Source: Tetracentron sinense
Lineage: Eukaryota; Streptophyta; Magnoliopsida; Trochodendrales; Trochodendraceae
Assembly: GCA_015143295.1 (NCBI GenBank)
Contig: CM026565.1
Span: 30,574,052 to 30,638,051, forward strand
Length of the DNA: 64,000 nucleotides
Direction: 5' to 3'
Positions 24,501 through 35,649 of this stretch are shown here, piece by piece (positions within the stretch are counted from its first letter, which is position 1; each line of letters starts with the position of its first letter). A program made the position numbers and the translations under genes. Under the pieces are notes generated by a model. That model had not been told where the DNA came from. It worked only from the letters and a program-made list of their open reading frames with translations, and ran no database searches.

Positions 24501-27500
24501 CTAGTTTCAAACCATAATACTCATTCAAACTAATCCAACTTGGTATCAGAGCCTAAGGGGAGAACCAGGAATTTTTCTGCACAAAAGGGACCACCACGGA
24601 TGTGCTGACATCAACAGCTGTCAGAGTTTTTTGGCCGGTGAGTTTTTGTTATGCCACTTGATAGATTGGCATTTATAGAGATTTGTAGTGATTTTTCTGA
24701 GATTTTTTGGAATTTCGAGATGTATTTTTTCGGAGATTTTCAGAAAAATTCAAGAAAAAAAAGTTTCTAAACCAGTGAATGGTGCGACTGATTCAGATTT
24801 TTTTGAGAGTGCAAATTGGTATTGTTTGGTCTGTATTAAAATTGCGGAGTGTATGAAACTCGTTTCATAGTGATCGGATTAGTATTGAAGTGTCGGCGAG
24901 CAATTTTTTCCCTCATATTTCACGGTTTTTTACTGTTCATGGAAAAAAAATTGTCAAAAAAAAATTTATGCACATGCTGGAATCTTTTTTTAGTTGCCCA
25001 ATTGGTTCTCGATTACTATTGTTGATGTTTTGTTCACTCCTATCAATATAAGGGAGTGAATAGAGCATGTGGAACCTTACCTTTGGTATGTTCTTTAGGG
25101 ATTCGAGAATTTGGAGGTCACTTTTTGAGGTTAGATTGGTGTAAGTCATTTTTTGAGGTTAGATTTGTGTAAATTGACCCTTGAGTAATATGACAGATGA
25201 ATCCAAGGTTAGTGAGTCCTCGAGTATCCCTGTGCAGGGTCGAGGAAGTATTAGAGTTAGTGCAGGTGATGCACCAAACCTCCAAATTACCACTGTGAAA
25301 CTAGATGGGACTAATTTTCTGGAGTGGTCTCAGTTTGCTACATTGTTTGTTAAGGGCAAGGGAAAGATGGGTTATTTGAATGGTGTCATTTCCACTCCCA
25401 AGTCCACAGATCCAGCCTATGCCAAGTGGGAGGCTAAGAATTTCATTGTAATGTCATGGCTTCTCCACTCTATGCAGTCAGATATCAGTAGTACTTACTT
25501 ATTTCTTCCTTCCGTGCATGATATATGGGATGCTGTGACAAAGACCTATTCTGAGATTGGAGGTGCTACCTGGGTTTATGAGTTACGTCAAAGTATTTGG
25601 CAACTAAAATAAGGGGATATATCTATTCCCACGTACTATTCCACTCTTTGTCGTCTCTGGGAAGAGCTGAACCATTATCAGACCTTCAAGGCTAAGTGTT
25701 CCGAAGATGCAGCTGAGTATAAGAAATTAGTTGAACAGGAACCGCGTATTTGAGTTACTTGTCGGGCTGAATATGGATTATGAACAGGTACGGGTTTAGA
25801 TTCTTGGCAAAGATCCAATCTCACCTCCCACTGAGGTCTATGCCTACTTACATCGTGAGGAACGCCGTCGGAGTGCTATGCTCCAACTTCCTACACATAA
25901 TAGATCTGCATTAGCCTCCTCATTCTAGAAGCGAGGCAAGAGTGGTGGTGGTCGTAGTGGCTGAGGAGGTGGTCGTTTTGGACCCTCCGGTTCTTCTACG
26001 GAAGATTGGGATAAACTTAAGTATGATCACTATGGGCGTACCCGTCATACGAGAGATACTTGTTGGGACTTACATGGTTACCCTTCTCCATGAGGCCCTT
26101 TTGGCAGTGGACGAGGAGACAGAGAGACTATTTGGAGGAAATTCGAGTGCACACTCTGTTACCTCCACAGCTTTGGTACCTACTGTTGCACCTCTTTTGG
26201 ATAGTCCTGGTTTATCTAGAGATGAGATCGATGCCTTCTATCGATTTATGTCACAGTTGGAGACTCCTAGTACCACCAGTGTCGCTTTCGTCCCTTACTC
26301 AAGTACCTCAGTCTCGGCTCTCAATGCATCTGTTTCTGATCCTAGTAGCTCTTGGATTATTGATTCGGTAGCATCTGATCATATGACTGGTATGTCCTCC
26401 TTTTTTTCATCTTACTTCATCGATTCTGGTAGAATTAAAGTTAAAATTATTGATGGTACATAATCATCCATTGCAGGTAAAGGGAGTGTTTCTGTCACAC
26501 TCTCTATGTCCCTCTCCTCTATCCTTCACATTCCTAAGTTCACTTTGAATCTTCTATCTGTCAGTCATATTACCAAAACTTTGAATTGTAGCATCACTTT
26601 TTTTCCTTTTGCCATAAGGAGCGAGGATTATATCTGCTAGACCCTTTGTCTTGCATTGCTTCATCAAATACCTCATGGTTTTTGGAGTATTAGTAGCACA
26701 GAGGAGTTGTTCCGGGCCCCGACACATTAGTCATCCCTCTGATTCCCTTCTTAGGCGTTTATTTATGCATTTATCTGTTTCAAGTTTGCTTTCCTTTTTC
26801 AATGTGAAACTTGTGAATTTTCGAAACATTATCGAACTTCATATCCTTATAGCAGTAATAAATGCAATTCCCCTTTTTCTCTTCTGCATTCTGATGTGTG
26901 GGGACCATCTCATGTTCCTTCGTCGAGTGGTTTTAAGTATTTTGTTACATTTGTGGATGACTTTTCTCGTACTACATAGGTGTATATGCTAAAATCTAAG
27001 GGTGAAGTTAACACTGTTTTTATTTCTTTTCATATTATGATTGTCACTCAGCTTAATGCCTCGATTAAAGTACTTCATTCAGACAATGGGGGTGAGTATA
27101 TATGTCTACTAGTTTGACTGTTTTTTTTTTATTCTCATGGTATCATTCATCATCAGACTTCTTATGCCGCCACACCTCAACAAAATGGTGTGGTTAAGCG
27201 AAAAAACCGACATCTGTTAGAAGTCACTCGTTCTCTTATGCTTGCCATGAATGTGCCTAAACTTTTTTGGTCTGATGTCGTATTGGCTGCTACATTCTTA
27301 AGCAATCGAATGTCTTCCCAGATTTTGGAATTTCAATCCCTATGTTTCTTTGTTATCTCCTTCCACTCCTTTGTTTCCAATGGTCCCACGGATCTTTGGT
27401 TATATCTGCTTTATGCATATTGCTCATTCTGATCGTACAAAGCTCGATCCTAAGTCCCTTCGCTGTATCTTTCTTGGGTATGCTCCTCATCAAAAGGGAT

Positions 27501-30500
27501 ATAAATGCTATCATCCCCCTTCCCGTCAGTCCTTCATTTCTATGGATATTACATTTTTTGAGTCTACTTATTTTTCTGCCAGAAAGACATCTCTTCAGAG
27601 GGGCACAACAGTGAAGAGATATTCTCTCTTCCTACTCCTATTTTCTCTACTGACAGCGATTGTAGATAGGGAGAGTGTGAACCCGTTGTCAAAGAATTGC
27701 AAGTACACAAGAGAAGGCAGAAAGATCCTCATGAGCTCCACCAAGAAACCTCTTCTGATCCAGATAACATTGTTCACTCTAGTCCTAACATTGTTGACTC
27801 TGAGATTCTTATTGCTCTTAGGAAAGGTATTAGAGCATGTCATCAGCATCCTATTTCGAATGTTGTCTCTTACCATGCTTTGCCTTCTTCATATCGCTCT
27901 TTTGCCTTGGCTTTGTCTTCTATGTCTGTCCCTCGTAGTTTAGCAGATGCACTGTATCAAGCAGAATGGAAACAGGCTATGGAAGAAGAGATGTGTGCGC
28001 TTGAAAAAATACCTTGGATATGGTCAACTTACCAAAAGGAAAGAGGTCAGTTGGATGTAGGTGGATGTTTACAGTGAAACACCGCTCGTATGGCTCAATT
28101 GAGAGATACAAAGCTCGCTTGGTTGCAAAGAGGTATACTCAAACTTACGGTATAGACTATCAGGAGACATTTACCCCAATTGCAAAAATAAACTCAGTAA
28201 GAGTCCTCTTTTCACTTGCTACCAATCAGGATTGACCCCTGTTTCAGCTTGATGTAAAGAATGCATTTCTCCATGGTGATTTAGAGGAAGAGGTGTATAT
28301 GTTATCTCCTCCTGATTTCAAATGCCCCTCAGATGAAGAGAAGGTGTTTAAGCTAAAGAAGACATTATATGGACTAAAGCAGTCTCCTAGAGCATGGTTT
28401 GAGCGGTTTCGCAATACGATGGTGAAGAATGGTTACAAACAAAGTCAAGCAGACCACACATTGTTCCTCAAGTGGTCTCGTTATGTGGATGACATTGTGG
28501 TAATAGATGATGATATAGATGAGATAGAGTCACTGAAGGGCAAGTTAGCAAAGGAATTTGAGATCAAAGATCTTGGTCTTCTAAAGTATTTCCTAGGGAT
28601 TGAAGTTGTCAGGTCTAAGAAGGGCGAATTTATCTCTCAGCGCAAGTATGTACTTGACCTATTTGAGGAGATAGGCATGATGGGTTGTAAGTAATGTGAT
28701 ACACCCATAAATCCTAATCATAAACTCAGCGAAGCTAGTGGGGAATATCTGTCAGATGTTGAGAGGTACCACAAGCTTGTTGACAGGCTTATATATTTGT
28801 CCCTAACTAGGCCAGGCATTGCTTATGCAGTCAATGCAATCAACCAATTCATGCATTCACTAACTATTGGTCATCTGAATACAGTAAATTGAATTCTCCA
28901 CTACTTAAAGTCAGCTCCTGGGAAAGGCTTGTTGTATACCTATAATAGAAACTTGAGGGTTAAAGCCTAAACCGATGCAGATTGGGCTGGCTCCATTTCC
29001 GATAGACGCTCGGTATTTCACTATAGTTGAAGGTAATCTTGTCACATGGAGAAGTAAGAAACAGAATGTGGTTGCTAGATCAAATGTAGAGGCAAAGTTT
29101 AGACTTATGGCACACAGGGTGTATGAACCATGGTTCAAAAACCCGAAAATTCGACTCGACTCGAAAGTTAACCGGGTTAAGTAACTCGAAAAGCTCGAAA
29201 AAAACTCGACTCGGTTTAACTCGGAATATATATGTCATAACTTGAAAAAACTGGGTTAAAACAACTCAAAGTACACTAATTTTACAGCCTCAAACTTAAA
29301 AAGTAGGATTAATAGAACACATAGAAGGTTGTTTTTATGGACCTAAAACATATGATGCAAAAACAATGTGACATTCGAGTTTAGGTTTTAAAAAATGATA
29401 AAAATACTCTTTTGTGACTCGACCTAGTCTGGCGAGTCGAAAAACTCGGCTTGACTCGTCCGAGTCACTCGAGTAACTCGGCAAATAGTGTCTTCTTCGA
29501 GTTTTGAGGTGACTCGACTCGAAATTCAGTCGAGTCGAGTAACTCAGCCGAGTTACTCGGATGACTCGACGAGTTTTCGAACTATGGTATGAACTGCTCT
29601 GGCTTCAATTGCTCCTGAGTGAGATTGAACTGCCTATTGAAGGTCCTATGAACTAATATTGTGATAATAAAGCAGCTATTAGTATTGCTCACAATCCTGT
29701 GCAGCGTGATCGAACCAAGCATATTGAGGTAGATCGTTATTTCATCAGGGAGAAATTGAAGGCAGGTTACATTTGCACCTTGTTTGTGAAGTCAGAAGAT
29801 CAATTGGCTGATGTGTTGACTAAGGGTCTTGGTGGTACTCAGTTTCGAAATATTGTTGACAAGTTAGGCATGATTAATATCTACACACCAACTTGAGGAA
29901 GAGTGTTGAATAAGGCTTTAATGGGCTGGGCTTTATCTTTATGTTTTCTACTTACTCTTGTACACAGTATTTTGGGTATACTATTAGCAATAGAGACAAT
30001 TAATCTACTCTCACTAATTTTCCCTAAACCTATTCTTCTCTTTCTCTTCTTCTTCCTCTTTCCTCTCTCAAACCCTAATCTCTAAAACCCTAGTTTCAAA
30101 CCCTAATACTCATTCAAACTAATGCAACTAGTACAAGTATAATACAACAATGATCCTTTCAGGAATTATGGGTATTATGCGGGCAAAAACAAGGCAAAAA
30201 TATGGGAAAATTAAAAAGATAATTAATACTTATAAATAAATAGGAATCATGAAACTAACTAATAACAATCATTTAATACGGAATATGCATTTAACACGGC
30301 AACAATTTGTGTATTAAACTTGTATCATACAGCGATACGCGTATTACGTAGTAGGACAGAAGTACACAGTTTTAAACGGCGACCCTCCTAAACGTATCAT
30401 ATGCATATAATACAGGAATTTGGTAACTATGCTAGCCACTTTTGGCCATCCCCAAAATGCCCCTTCCAAAAGATAATATTTAATTTTTCAATAAGAGAAA

Positions 30501-32403
30501 TATAGTGAGAGTTTTGGTGATTTTAGCTATACCAAACCCAAGAAGCTCCACCTTGATAGTAAAATCACCTACTTGCATTGTCAAACCCTATCCTCACCTT
30601 ACCTTGAAAGTTGAAACTAAGAGAAGTTGAAGTCCTTTTAAAATTCCCTCCCAAACTGGTCTTGTGAGCATACTTGCATAACTATTCATTATATGCACCT
30701 TCTGTAGGCGCTAACACCCGACTAGGTAACTGACTACACAATCTCCACATATTGGCCACCAACAACCTTTTTAGCCTGCTAGCATGACCTACTTCAACTT
30801 TCTTACATGGAAGTATTTGAAGTTCATTTGCTTCCTTGCATGCATTAGTAGCAATAACACTAACTAAAGTACTTTTTGATAGCTTGTACAAGTTCCCTAC
30901 CTAAACACCCTTTATGATCACTAATGCACCTTTTGAAATTTTCATAAGTCCAACTTGCCCAATGAACCTTTAACCATCAAAATTCAATTTGGGAAGTGAA
31001 ATAAGACAGGTACATGCCTAACATTTCAAGTAATTCAAGTACTCTTATCGTTCCATCGAACATTCTTAGGCGCACCGAACAAACACCAACCGCTTTACTA
31101 GTTGAGTTGTTCTCATCAACACCACACCGCCCTCACATTCTTCATATGAGATAAACATGACCTATGTGAGCACATGTGATGAGTTGCACCACTATCAAGT
31201 ACCCAATTTTGATGGAAACTAAGATTACAATCTAGTAAACTCTTTCTCTGTAGCTCTCTTTGATTAATATATGCTTGTCTTTATTGATCAAAAAAAAATT
31301 TTGATAGAAACTGAGACTTTTACCTATGACATACACTTCATTTTCAATGAAGCCTGACATTACTTCTTAAACTTCATTCGCTTCATTTATGGAACCAGTA
31401 ACTTCCTTACCTTTATCGCTATCGGAGCCTTTACCAAACTCAACCATTTCATTTTTCAACGATCTGTTTTGAAATGTCCGGTTTTACCACACAACCAACA
31501 TATACCATTGCCATTTGGTCCCCTTGATTTACTTCTAGTTCTAAGATACCCCTAAGATGAACTTCCCTTCCCCTTCAATTAACCTTGCATTGAGAAAGCA
31601 TTGGTCTTTCCCGAACTACCCAAAGAGCAAAGACAAACTTCTTCAGAGTTCATCGGCAAGCAACACACTACTTAGACTTTCCAAGATAAGAGTGCCCCCA
31701 TTGGCATAGTTTAAAGATATGACCAAACCAGTGTTTTAAAAGGCGTGTGAGGCTTACGCCTTAAGGCTCGCCTCGAGGTGAGGCGTAAGGAAAATGCCTT
31801 GAGGCTTAACCATGAGGCTTAATCTCATAAGGCTTACGTCTCGAAGTGGGAAACTAACATGAGGAACACACCTCATGCCTTGAGGCTCGCTTTATGTCTA
31901 TAGGGTACACATCATACATTTACTAAAATTAAGGTTCTAACCACATATCTGAGACTTAAACATTGTTTTTTTTTTCAAACATGTTATTTGTTTCAATTGA
32001 TAACAAATAACACTTTATTTATTTCAGATAAAACATTAAAAATGATGATGATATTAGTTTCAGTTAACACTTAATTTATTATGTTTAATGTATTTAAGCT
32101 TTTAAAATTCTTTGAGTCTAATTCATACTAATTTTCCTACTAGACATTACAAACATTTGAAGCCACTGGCCTACAATGTAGTTCATGACTTCTTCGCAAA
32201 TTTTTGCTAAAATTCTAAATCTACCACATGAATTGATAATTGAACATTATATTCAATATGTATATGAACAAAAAAATAAATTTAAATTTCAGCATTTGTT
32301 TGCCCTTATATTTATTTTTTTAATAGTTAAATAATTTGTATAGTATTTTCTACGTGTAAACACGCGCACACATGTATGCATATACAAATATATATATATA
32401 GAT

Positions 32404-32442
<39 letters not shown>

Positions 32443-34496
32443 CTATTCTTTCATTAACTTTTTAAATATTTTTGTATTTCTCGTATATTTTATTTATTTC
32501 TTAAAATGTTGTGAGGCTTAAGCCTCACACCTTTAGGTTTACGCCTCACACATCTTGAGGTCCTAACGCCTCGCCTCACGCTTTCGCGTTTTAAACATTG
32601 GACCAAATTGTCATAAAATTTTGAAAAAGTACAAATAAGTGTAATGCACTCCATCATTCTTAAAGAATACAACTTCTTTAAGAAAATACGATTTTTCAAA
32701 GACTTCGTTATGTAGACTATCCACCCTTAACCACAAGCCCATGGCCTTCTTCTCGCCTATTATGTTAAACAAAACCTCATCGACTAAGCACAAACGAATT
32801 GTAGATAGAGCATTCAAGTGAAGATCTTCCCATACATCTTTTGTTATGGCTACCGCCTACCGGTTTACTTTACAATGCCTTATGCCAACCTTATTGTACA
32901 AGCAAGTCATCAAACTTTTATTTCCAAAACTCAAAACTCTTGGTCCCATTGAATCTGTCCATCTTAAAAAAATTAACCGTTATCTTTTCTACTCCTATAT
33001 TCTCACAAACAAATTGTCAAACACCATATGCACCAACCTTGCACACCAACCAGAATACTCTAGCCAACAATTTATCAAACACTTTATACACCAACCATGA
33101 AACTCGGATACTAGTTGTAGGGAATGAAGCTCACCCCTATAGGTCCGGTTGTCAGAAATCAAATACCCTAAACTACAATTATGTTGATTCTGGAACCCAT
33201 GAAAATACCCAATGATCATGTGCAATTAAAGAGAAGGAAATATGGAGAAAAAAGTAAACTAAAGACACAACATAATACATAGTTCACCCACAATGGGGCT
33301 GTCCACGAAAATCCCAACACTCATTGTTCTATTCGGAAAACTCTTCACCTAACTCTACCAAGAACTGCAAAATGATTAAGCGCAATCTCTTCACCTAACT
33401 GTACCAAGAACTACGCAACACTCGTTGCTTTACTGGCAGCCCTGCCTTCACACCGTTGTCACAAACCCGAACCAACATCATGATGGCACCCCCAATAACA
33501 AAAAAAAAAAACCGTCTTTTCAAAAAATCGTGAATTCTTCACAAATTTTTGGACTGCTGAACTATTCGCCATTTAATTTGCCAATTTTTTGATTCGCGAA
33601 TTTCCCAAATTTTGCAAATAATTCGTTTTTAAACTATTTATTTTGTATGTTCTTTAGTTAAATTGTTTTTTTTTTTTGTGGTCGAAAAGATAATATATTC
33701 ATTTAGAAACTCCCAGATGACAATGTAAATTCCCCAGAAGACCTCTGAACAGGAATAACAAGAGCACTGACTGTATTCGTAAGGGAGCTAATGCTCATCC
33801 TCAAGGCTCTCCGCGCCTCCATATGAGCATCACAGTTGATAGATCTGGGTGTTTGGTATATTTTTATAATCATTAAATTATTTTTTAATTTTCCCAAATT
33901 TTTCCAAACTTGAGCCTTGCCGAATTATTCCCGAACCCTGACATTGTCACTATGATGGCACCTCCTAATGCACCTTATCTCTAATTTCACACCTCTTATT
34001 CTCTCTCATTATCCCTTCAAGTAGGCATTTCTGGCCACTCTTGGCCACACCCAAATCTTGGTAATTTTAGCTATCATTAAACCCAACATCTACTCTAAAC
34101 TACCAACCTAACCACATTTCTGTCAAATTCGAATCAGCCCATTCCATCAGAGACCATTGGCGTCATCGCAAACAAACCAATCCTCCAAGTAATCCAAATT
34201 CCTTGCTGCTATCCACTCCAGATTCCCAAATGAAGATAACATTACCCAAAAAACAAAAATTTAAATCGACCCATTTCATATACGATCAGATCAAATAGAA
34301 CTCAAATGAAAGCAGAATAAGAAATTACCATATCCGGCGAACAAAAGTAGTAGTAATATGAAATCCCACCAGAAATAGCAGCAATTGCTCCAAAGGGAGT
34401 TCGGAAACTGCTGAAACTGGACTTAGTTTGATCTCTGAATGCATTGGTGAATGCAATTGGAGCAGCTTTTGCAAGTTTTCTGAAGAACATAGCCAT
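9014..34496 (-). CDS. CBR2: NADH-cytochrome b5 reductase, mitochondrial type (complete, 13 exons)
   Basis: This FAD enzyme passes electrons from NADH to cytochrome b5 and is mitochondrial in plants. Coding exons in order: 34496-34329, 23294-23252, 22973-22898, 22359-22300, 22150-22100, 13651-13597, 13460-13390, 13312-13261, 10622-10545, 10147-10058, 9963-9850, 9240-9172, 9070-9014. All joins are GT/AG and phase-consistent, giving 984 nt (327 aa); known plant CBR2 is about 328 aa. The N-terminus ([13 protein letters not shown]) is basic with a hydrophobic anchor at about residues 35-52 ([10 protein letters not shown]...YYYYF). The FAD motif is RPYTPIS at 132-138. The nucleotide-binding loop is GGTGITPM at 195-202, CGPPGM at 288-293 includes the conserved cysteine, and the C-terminus is VYKF. 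No key residue is missing. Introns 1, 5 and 8 are inflated by transposons. Confidence 0.95.
10760..10950 (+). pseudogene. Copia reverse-transcriptase fragment in CBR2 intron 8
   Basis: Conceptual reading gives IERYK, LVAK and [14 protein letters not shown], the signature of the N-terminal part of a Copia reverse transcriptase (family pattern [11 protein letters not shown]...DYxETF). Frame breaks occur between these blocks. No LTRs are recognisable nearby, so it is a short antisense relic within the host intron. Confidence 0.65.
11040..11215. repeat. About 90 bp GC-rich tandem duplication
   Basis: The block CCGGGATTTTAACTCTTAAC ... CCCCCTACACCTCTTC occurs at about 11080-11133 and again at 11157-11205, both followed by CGAAAGGG. 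It is GC-richer than the surrounding intron. Confidence 0.6.
11467..11850. repeat. Minisatellite, four 96 bp units
   Basis: Units begin at 11467, 11563, 11659 and 11755 with CTGATARAGCCRCC and end at 11850, exactly 4 x 96 bp. The first three are nearly identical; the fourth carries several substitutions. Because 96 is divisible by three, a minus-strand reading frame stays open across units, but this is a by-product of the period. Confidence 0.9.
11851..13260. other. Remainder of CBR2 intron 8
   Basis: I see no gene, RNA or defined repeat. The stretch from about 11030 to 12240 is GC-richer and lacks the local transposon vocabulary; beyond 12240 it is ordinary AT-rich intron. Confidence 0.35.
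14871..16532 (+). mobile_element. Solo LTR, 1662 bp, inside hAT-like element B
   Basis: The segment begins TGTGCGATAGC and ends GGGTGTCTACA. ATCTA precedes it at 14866-14870. The matching 3' ATCTA sits at 17517-17521, because element A later inserted within that duplication. The interior contains GAGTCGCCACC and GGAAGGTGTTAGGCACCCC, motifs seen in LTR-retrotransposon ends of many plants. There are no internal coding domains or second LTR, so recombination between LTRs is the likely origin. Confidence 0.65.
16536..17511. mobile_element. hAT-like element A, 976 bp
   Basis: It runs from CATGATTCAAAATATCGG to CGATATTTTAAACCATG with a perfect 8 bp duplication CTACAATC at 16528-16535 and 17512-17519. 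The subterminal regions are dense in CGTATCG/CCGATAC motifs. No transposase is readable, so it is non-autonomous. It is the youngest layer of the intron 5 nest. Confidence 0.85.
18640..19140 (+). pseudogene. LINE 3' coding remnant with zinc-finger (zf-RVT-like) end
   Basis: Fragments read in shifting frames end with PTICSMCKL followed by IIS/LLLHC-like and VQW/AWN-like residues near 19045-19125. This matches the C-x2-C...H-x3-4-C reverse-transcriptase-associated zinc-binding domain of plant L1-type LINEs. Multiple stops show it is dead. It lies in CBR2 intron 5 in antisense. Confidence 0.5.
19440..20770 (+). pseudogene. LINE remnant: endonuclease to reverse-transcriptase start
   Basis: Near 19525-19640 the reading [15 protein letters not shown] corresponds to the GDFN motif of apurinic-type LINE endonucleases. 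A spacer at 19870-20181 ([17 protein letters not shown]) is typical of plant L1 elements. Near 20640-20720 the residues [16 protein letters not shown] correspond to the reverse-transcriptase start (family pattern IPK...DFRPISL). Stops separate the parts. A 51 bp tandem duplication (20458-20508 repeated at 20509-20559, containing CCAGATGGCTTTTCGATTC) lies before the transcriptase block. Confidence 0.7.
20820..22097. other. Repeat remnant and microsatellite in CBR2 intron 5
   Basis: A tract starting CCATAGTTAACAAAATTCG at about 20830 continues with AATTCGTGAATT and ATTCGCAAATTATTCG, and is related to a tract at 33515-33930. Its right end is not identifiable. A compound (TC)n/(AC)n microsatellite occupies about 21537-21594. 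I see nothing gene-like. Confidence 0.4.
25190..29880 (+). pseudogene. Copia gag-pol pseudogene
   Basis: Domains appear in Copia order. Gag starts at ATG 25190 and is open to a stop at 25612. A degraded protease site reads DSVASDH near 26360. Integrase shows HSDVWGP at about 26890, HSDNGGEY at about 27078 and [13 protein letters not shown] at about 27178, where the catalytic Glu is Lys. Reverse transcriptase shows [11 protein letters not shown] at about 28155 and YVDDIVV at about 28483. The RNase H region ([13 protein letters not shown] near 28975) precedes a 458 bp insertion, and [13 protein letters not shown] follows at about 29720. Many stops and shifts plus the altered integrase residue show it cannot move by itself. 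Confidence 0.9.
29129..29586. mobile_element. hAT-like element D inside the Copia RNase H region
   Basis: The ends CATGGTTCAAAAAC and GTTTTCGAACTATG are inverted repeats, and a perfect 8 bp duplication GTATGAAC lies at 29121-29128 and 29587-29594. The interior is built of GACTCG/CGAGT blocks. It interrupts the Copia RNase H reading, so it is younger than the Copia insertion. Confidence 0.88.
30640..33240 (-). pseudogene. Second Copia remnant (gag, zinc knuckle, protease)
   Basis: Read on the minus strand, a gag block ([15 protein letters not shown]...[10 protein letters not shown]) lies at 32817-32640. After an inserted element come a zinc knuckle [13 protein letters not shown] near 31490 and a protease motif [12 protein letters not shown] near 31200. 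[11 protein letters not shown] block near 30800 resembles the pre-integrase region. Frames are broken throughout, and no integrase core or reverse transcriptase is seen. It has the same orientation as CBR2 and fills intron 1. Confidence 0.75.
31729..32600. mobile_element. hAT-like element E inside the Copia remnant
   Basis: It begins CAGTGTTTTAAAAGGCG and ends CGCGTTTTAAACATTG. Flanks are GACCAAAC at 31721-31728 and GACCAAAT at 32601-32608 (7 of 8 match). Subterminal blocks repeat GAGGCTTACGCC/GGCTTAAGCC, and the middle holds a (TC)n(TA)n microsatellite near 32403-32441. It splits the gag segment of the Copia remnant. Confidence 0.78.
33662..33860 (-). pseudogene. LINE 3' tail with poly(A)
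   Basis: On the minus strand [15 protein letters not shown] resembles the C-terminal N-x-x-AH-x-x-A end of LINE-associated RNase H domains. A stop, a short untranslated stretch and a run of A (T-run at about 33667-33677) follow. It sits inside an older AATTCG-rich repeat (33515-33930) in CBR2 intron 1. Confidence 0.5.
33940..34100. repeat. Possible LTR fragment paired with 24170-24238/30432-30560
   Basis: CACACCTCTTATTCT, then AAGTAGGCATTTCT and GGCCACTCTTGGCCA, then ATTTTAGCTAT occur here. The same blocks occur at 24188-24238, continuing at 30432-30540 once element C is removed. These two sites bracket the minus-strand Copia remnant, so they may be its LTRs. Confidence 0.4.
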
Positions 34497-34529
34497 TTCT
34501 ATAGAGAAGATGAAGAACAAAACCCCAAC

Positions 34530-35640
34530 AACGATATGAGGTTTATCAGACCTCTAAAGATCCTCTTTTTCTTTTCGGAAAGTAGACCACTAGTGTCTAG
34601 ACTATGATCCTTGGACTTTGGAAGGGTGAAATTAAAATACAAGAAATAAAAAATTCAATAGAGATAGAAAAAAAAAATTGTCATAATTTCAATATACTTG
34701 GATACATTTTTTTTATTCTCACCTAATGCTTTTATTATCTCTAATTTTAATAAGAAAAATACTAAAATTATTTTTAGAAGAATAGTATTTACTAATTTAT
34801 CCCCGTCTATTAACATTAACATAATAACAATAATAATAATAAATATACATAGCAGGGAAAGAATTGAAAAACTGTTAATTTTTATGCCAAACAAAATGCT
34901 CCAAAATTTTTGCTCCCCAAATTTTGCAGAAATTTTCATTTCAATTAGAAATCTTTGAATTTTCAATGTATGAGACATTGCTAAAGTCATAGTGGATTTT
35001 CTTAAACTTATCAAGTAATTAATGTCTAGATAGAAATAAAAGATGGCATCCTCTCTATAACATTAGAATGTTTTGTGGATTGAAAAAAAAAAAAAAAAAC
35101 ACCTTTGGGCCCAATAAATATGATGCATTATAATGTTTTGCTTAAACCACTTTATATGATTTTTTTTTCTTGTTCATAATGTTATACAGTTATAGGTTCC
35201 ATGTTAAAAGGTCATTCTTATAATCCTTCACCTAACCATTATATAAAATACCAATTACATGATTTTCAATACCAATGTAATAGAAAATTTTCCTTAGTTT
35301 GTTGAATGGGCTACAATGAAATATGTGTTAATAATTTTAGGGAATTTATTTCCTCTCTCGAAGTCGGGTATTTATTGGTTCTGGTTAATTTTACTATTGA
35401 ATTTTTTTTTTTTTGGGTGCTTTAAGCCTTTAACTATATAGAAGGCTTGAAAGGCCATTTTCCTTATTTGAAGTTTCAGAGCATGTTTGGTTAGGTGAAT
35501 TCCTGACTGGGATAAGATGAGCAAGAAGCAATGCATTGTTTGGCTCGCAAGGCAAACAAGGGATGCGGATATTCCTATCCATGACCCTTATTTTGCAAAA
35601 TGACCAACCCCGGAGACAACTATTTGTAACCCCCAGACAT
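34530..35640. other. Region upstream of the CBR2-like gene
   Basis: The short stretch beyond the start at 34496 should hold the 5' leader and promoter. No TATA box is convincing, and the sequence from 34650 to 35450 is very AT-rich without a gene. Confidence 0.3.
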
Positions 35641-35649
35641 GGATGTTAT

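Larger units (their letters stand above)
24261..30129 (+). mobile_element. Copia LTR retrotransposon, structurally full but dead
   Basis: The 5' LTR is 24261-24540 and the 3' LTR 29904-30129; both start TGTTGAATAAGG and end CAACT. A 5 bp duplication AGTAC lies at 24256-24260 and 30130-30134. The primer-binding site TGGTATCAGAGCC (initiator-Met tRNA type) starts at 24541, and TTGAGGAAGAG lies before the 3' LTR as a degraded polypurine tract. The 5' LTR has TATAAATATA at 24380. The 3' LTR is 54 bp shorter because of a deletion after TTGGGTATA. The insertion is antisense to CBR2. Confidence 0.92.
24239..30431. mobile_element. hAT-like element C split by a Copia retrotransposon
   Basis: The outer ends are CATAGTTACCAAG and TTTGGTAACTATG, a clean inverted repeat. 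A perfect 8 bp duplication CTAGCCAC flanks it at 24231-24238 and 30432-30439. Removing the Copia insert and one copy of its AGTAC duplication leaves an element of about 319 bp. It lies in CBR2 intron 1. Confidence 0.85.

Noticed and set aside
32841-33215. 124-codon plus-strand frame
   Set aside because: It is the antisense shadow of the minus-strand Copia gag remnant.
34655-35014. 119-codon minus-strand frame with hydrophobic residues
   Set aside because: Extremely AT-rich sequence rich in Ile, Lys and Phe codons, with no family signal.
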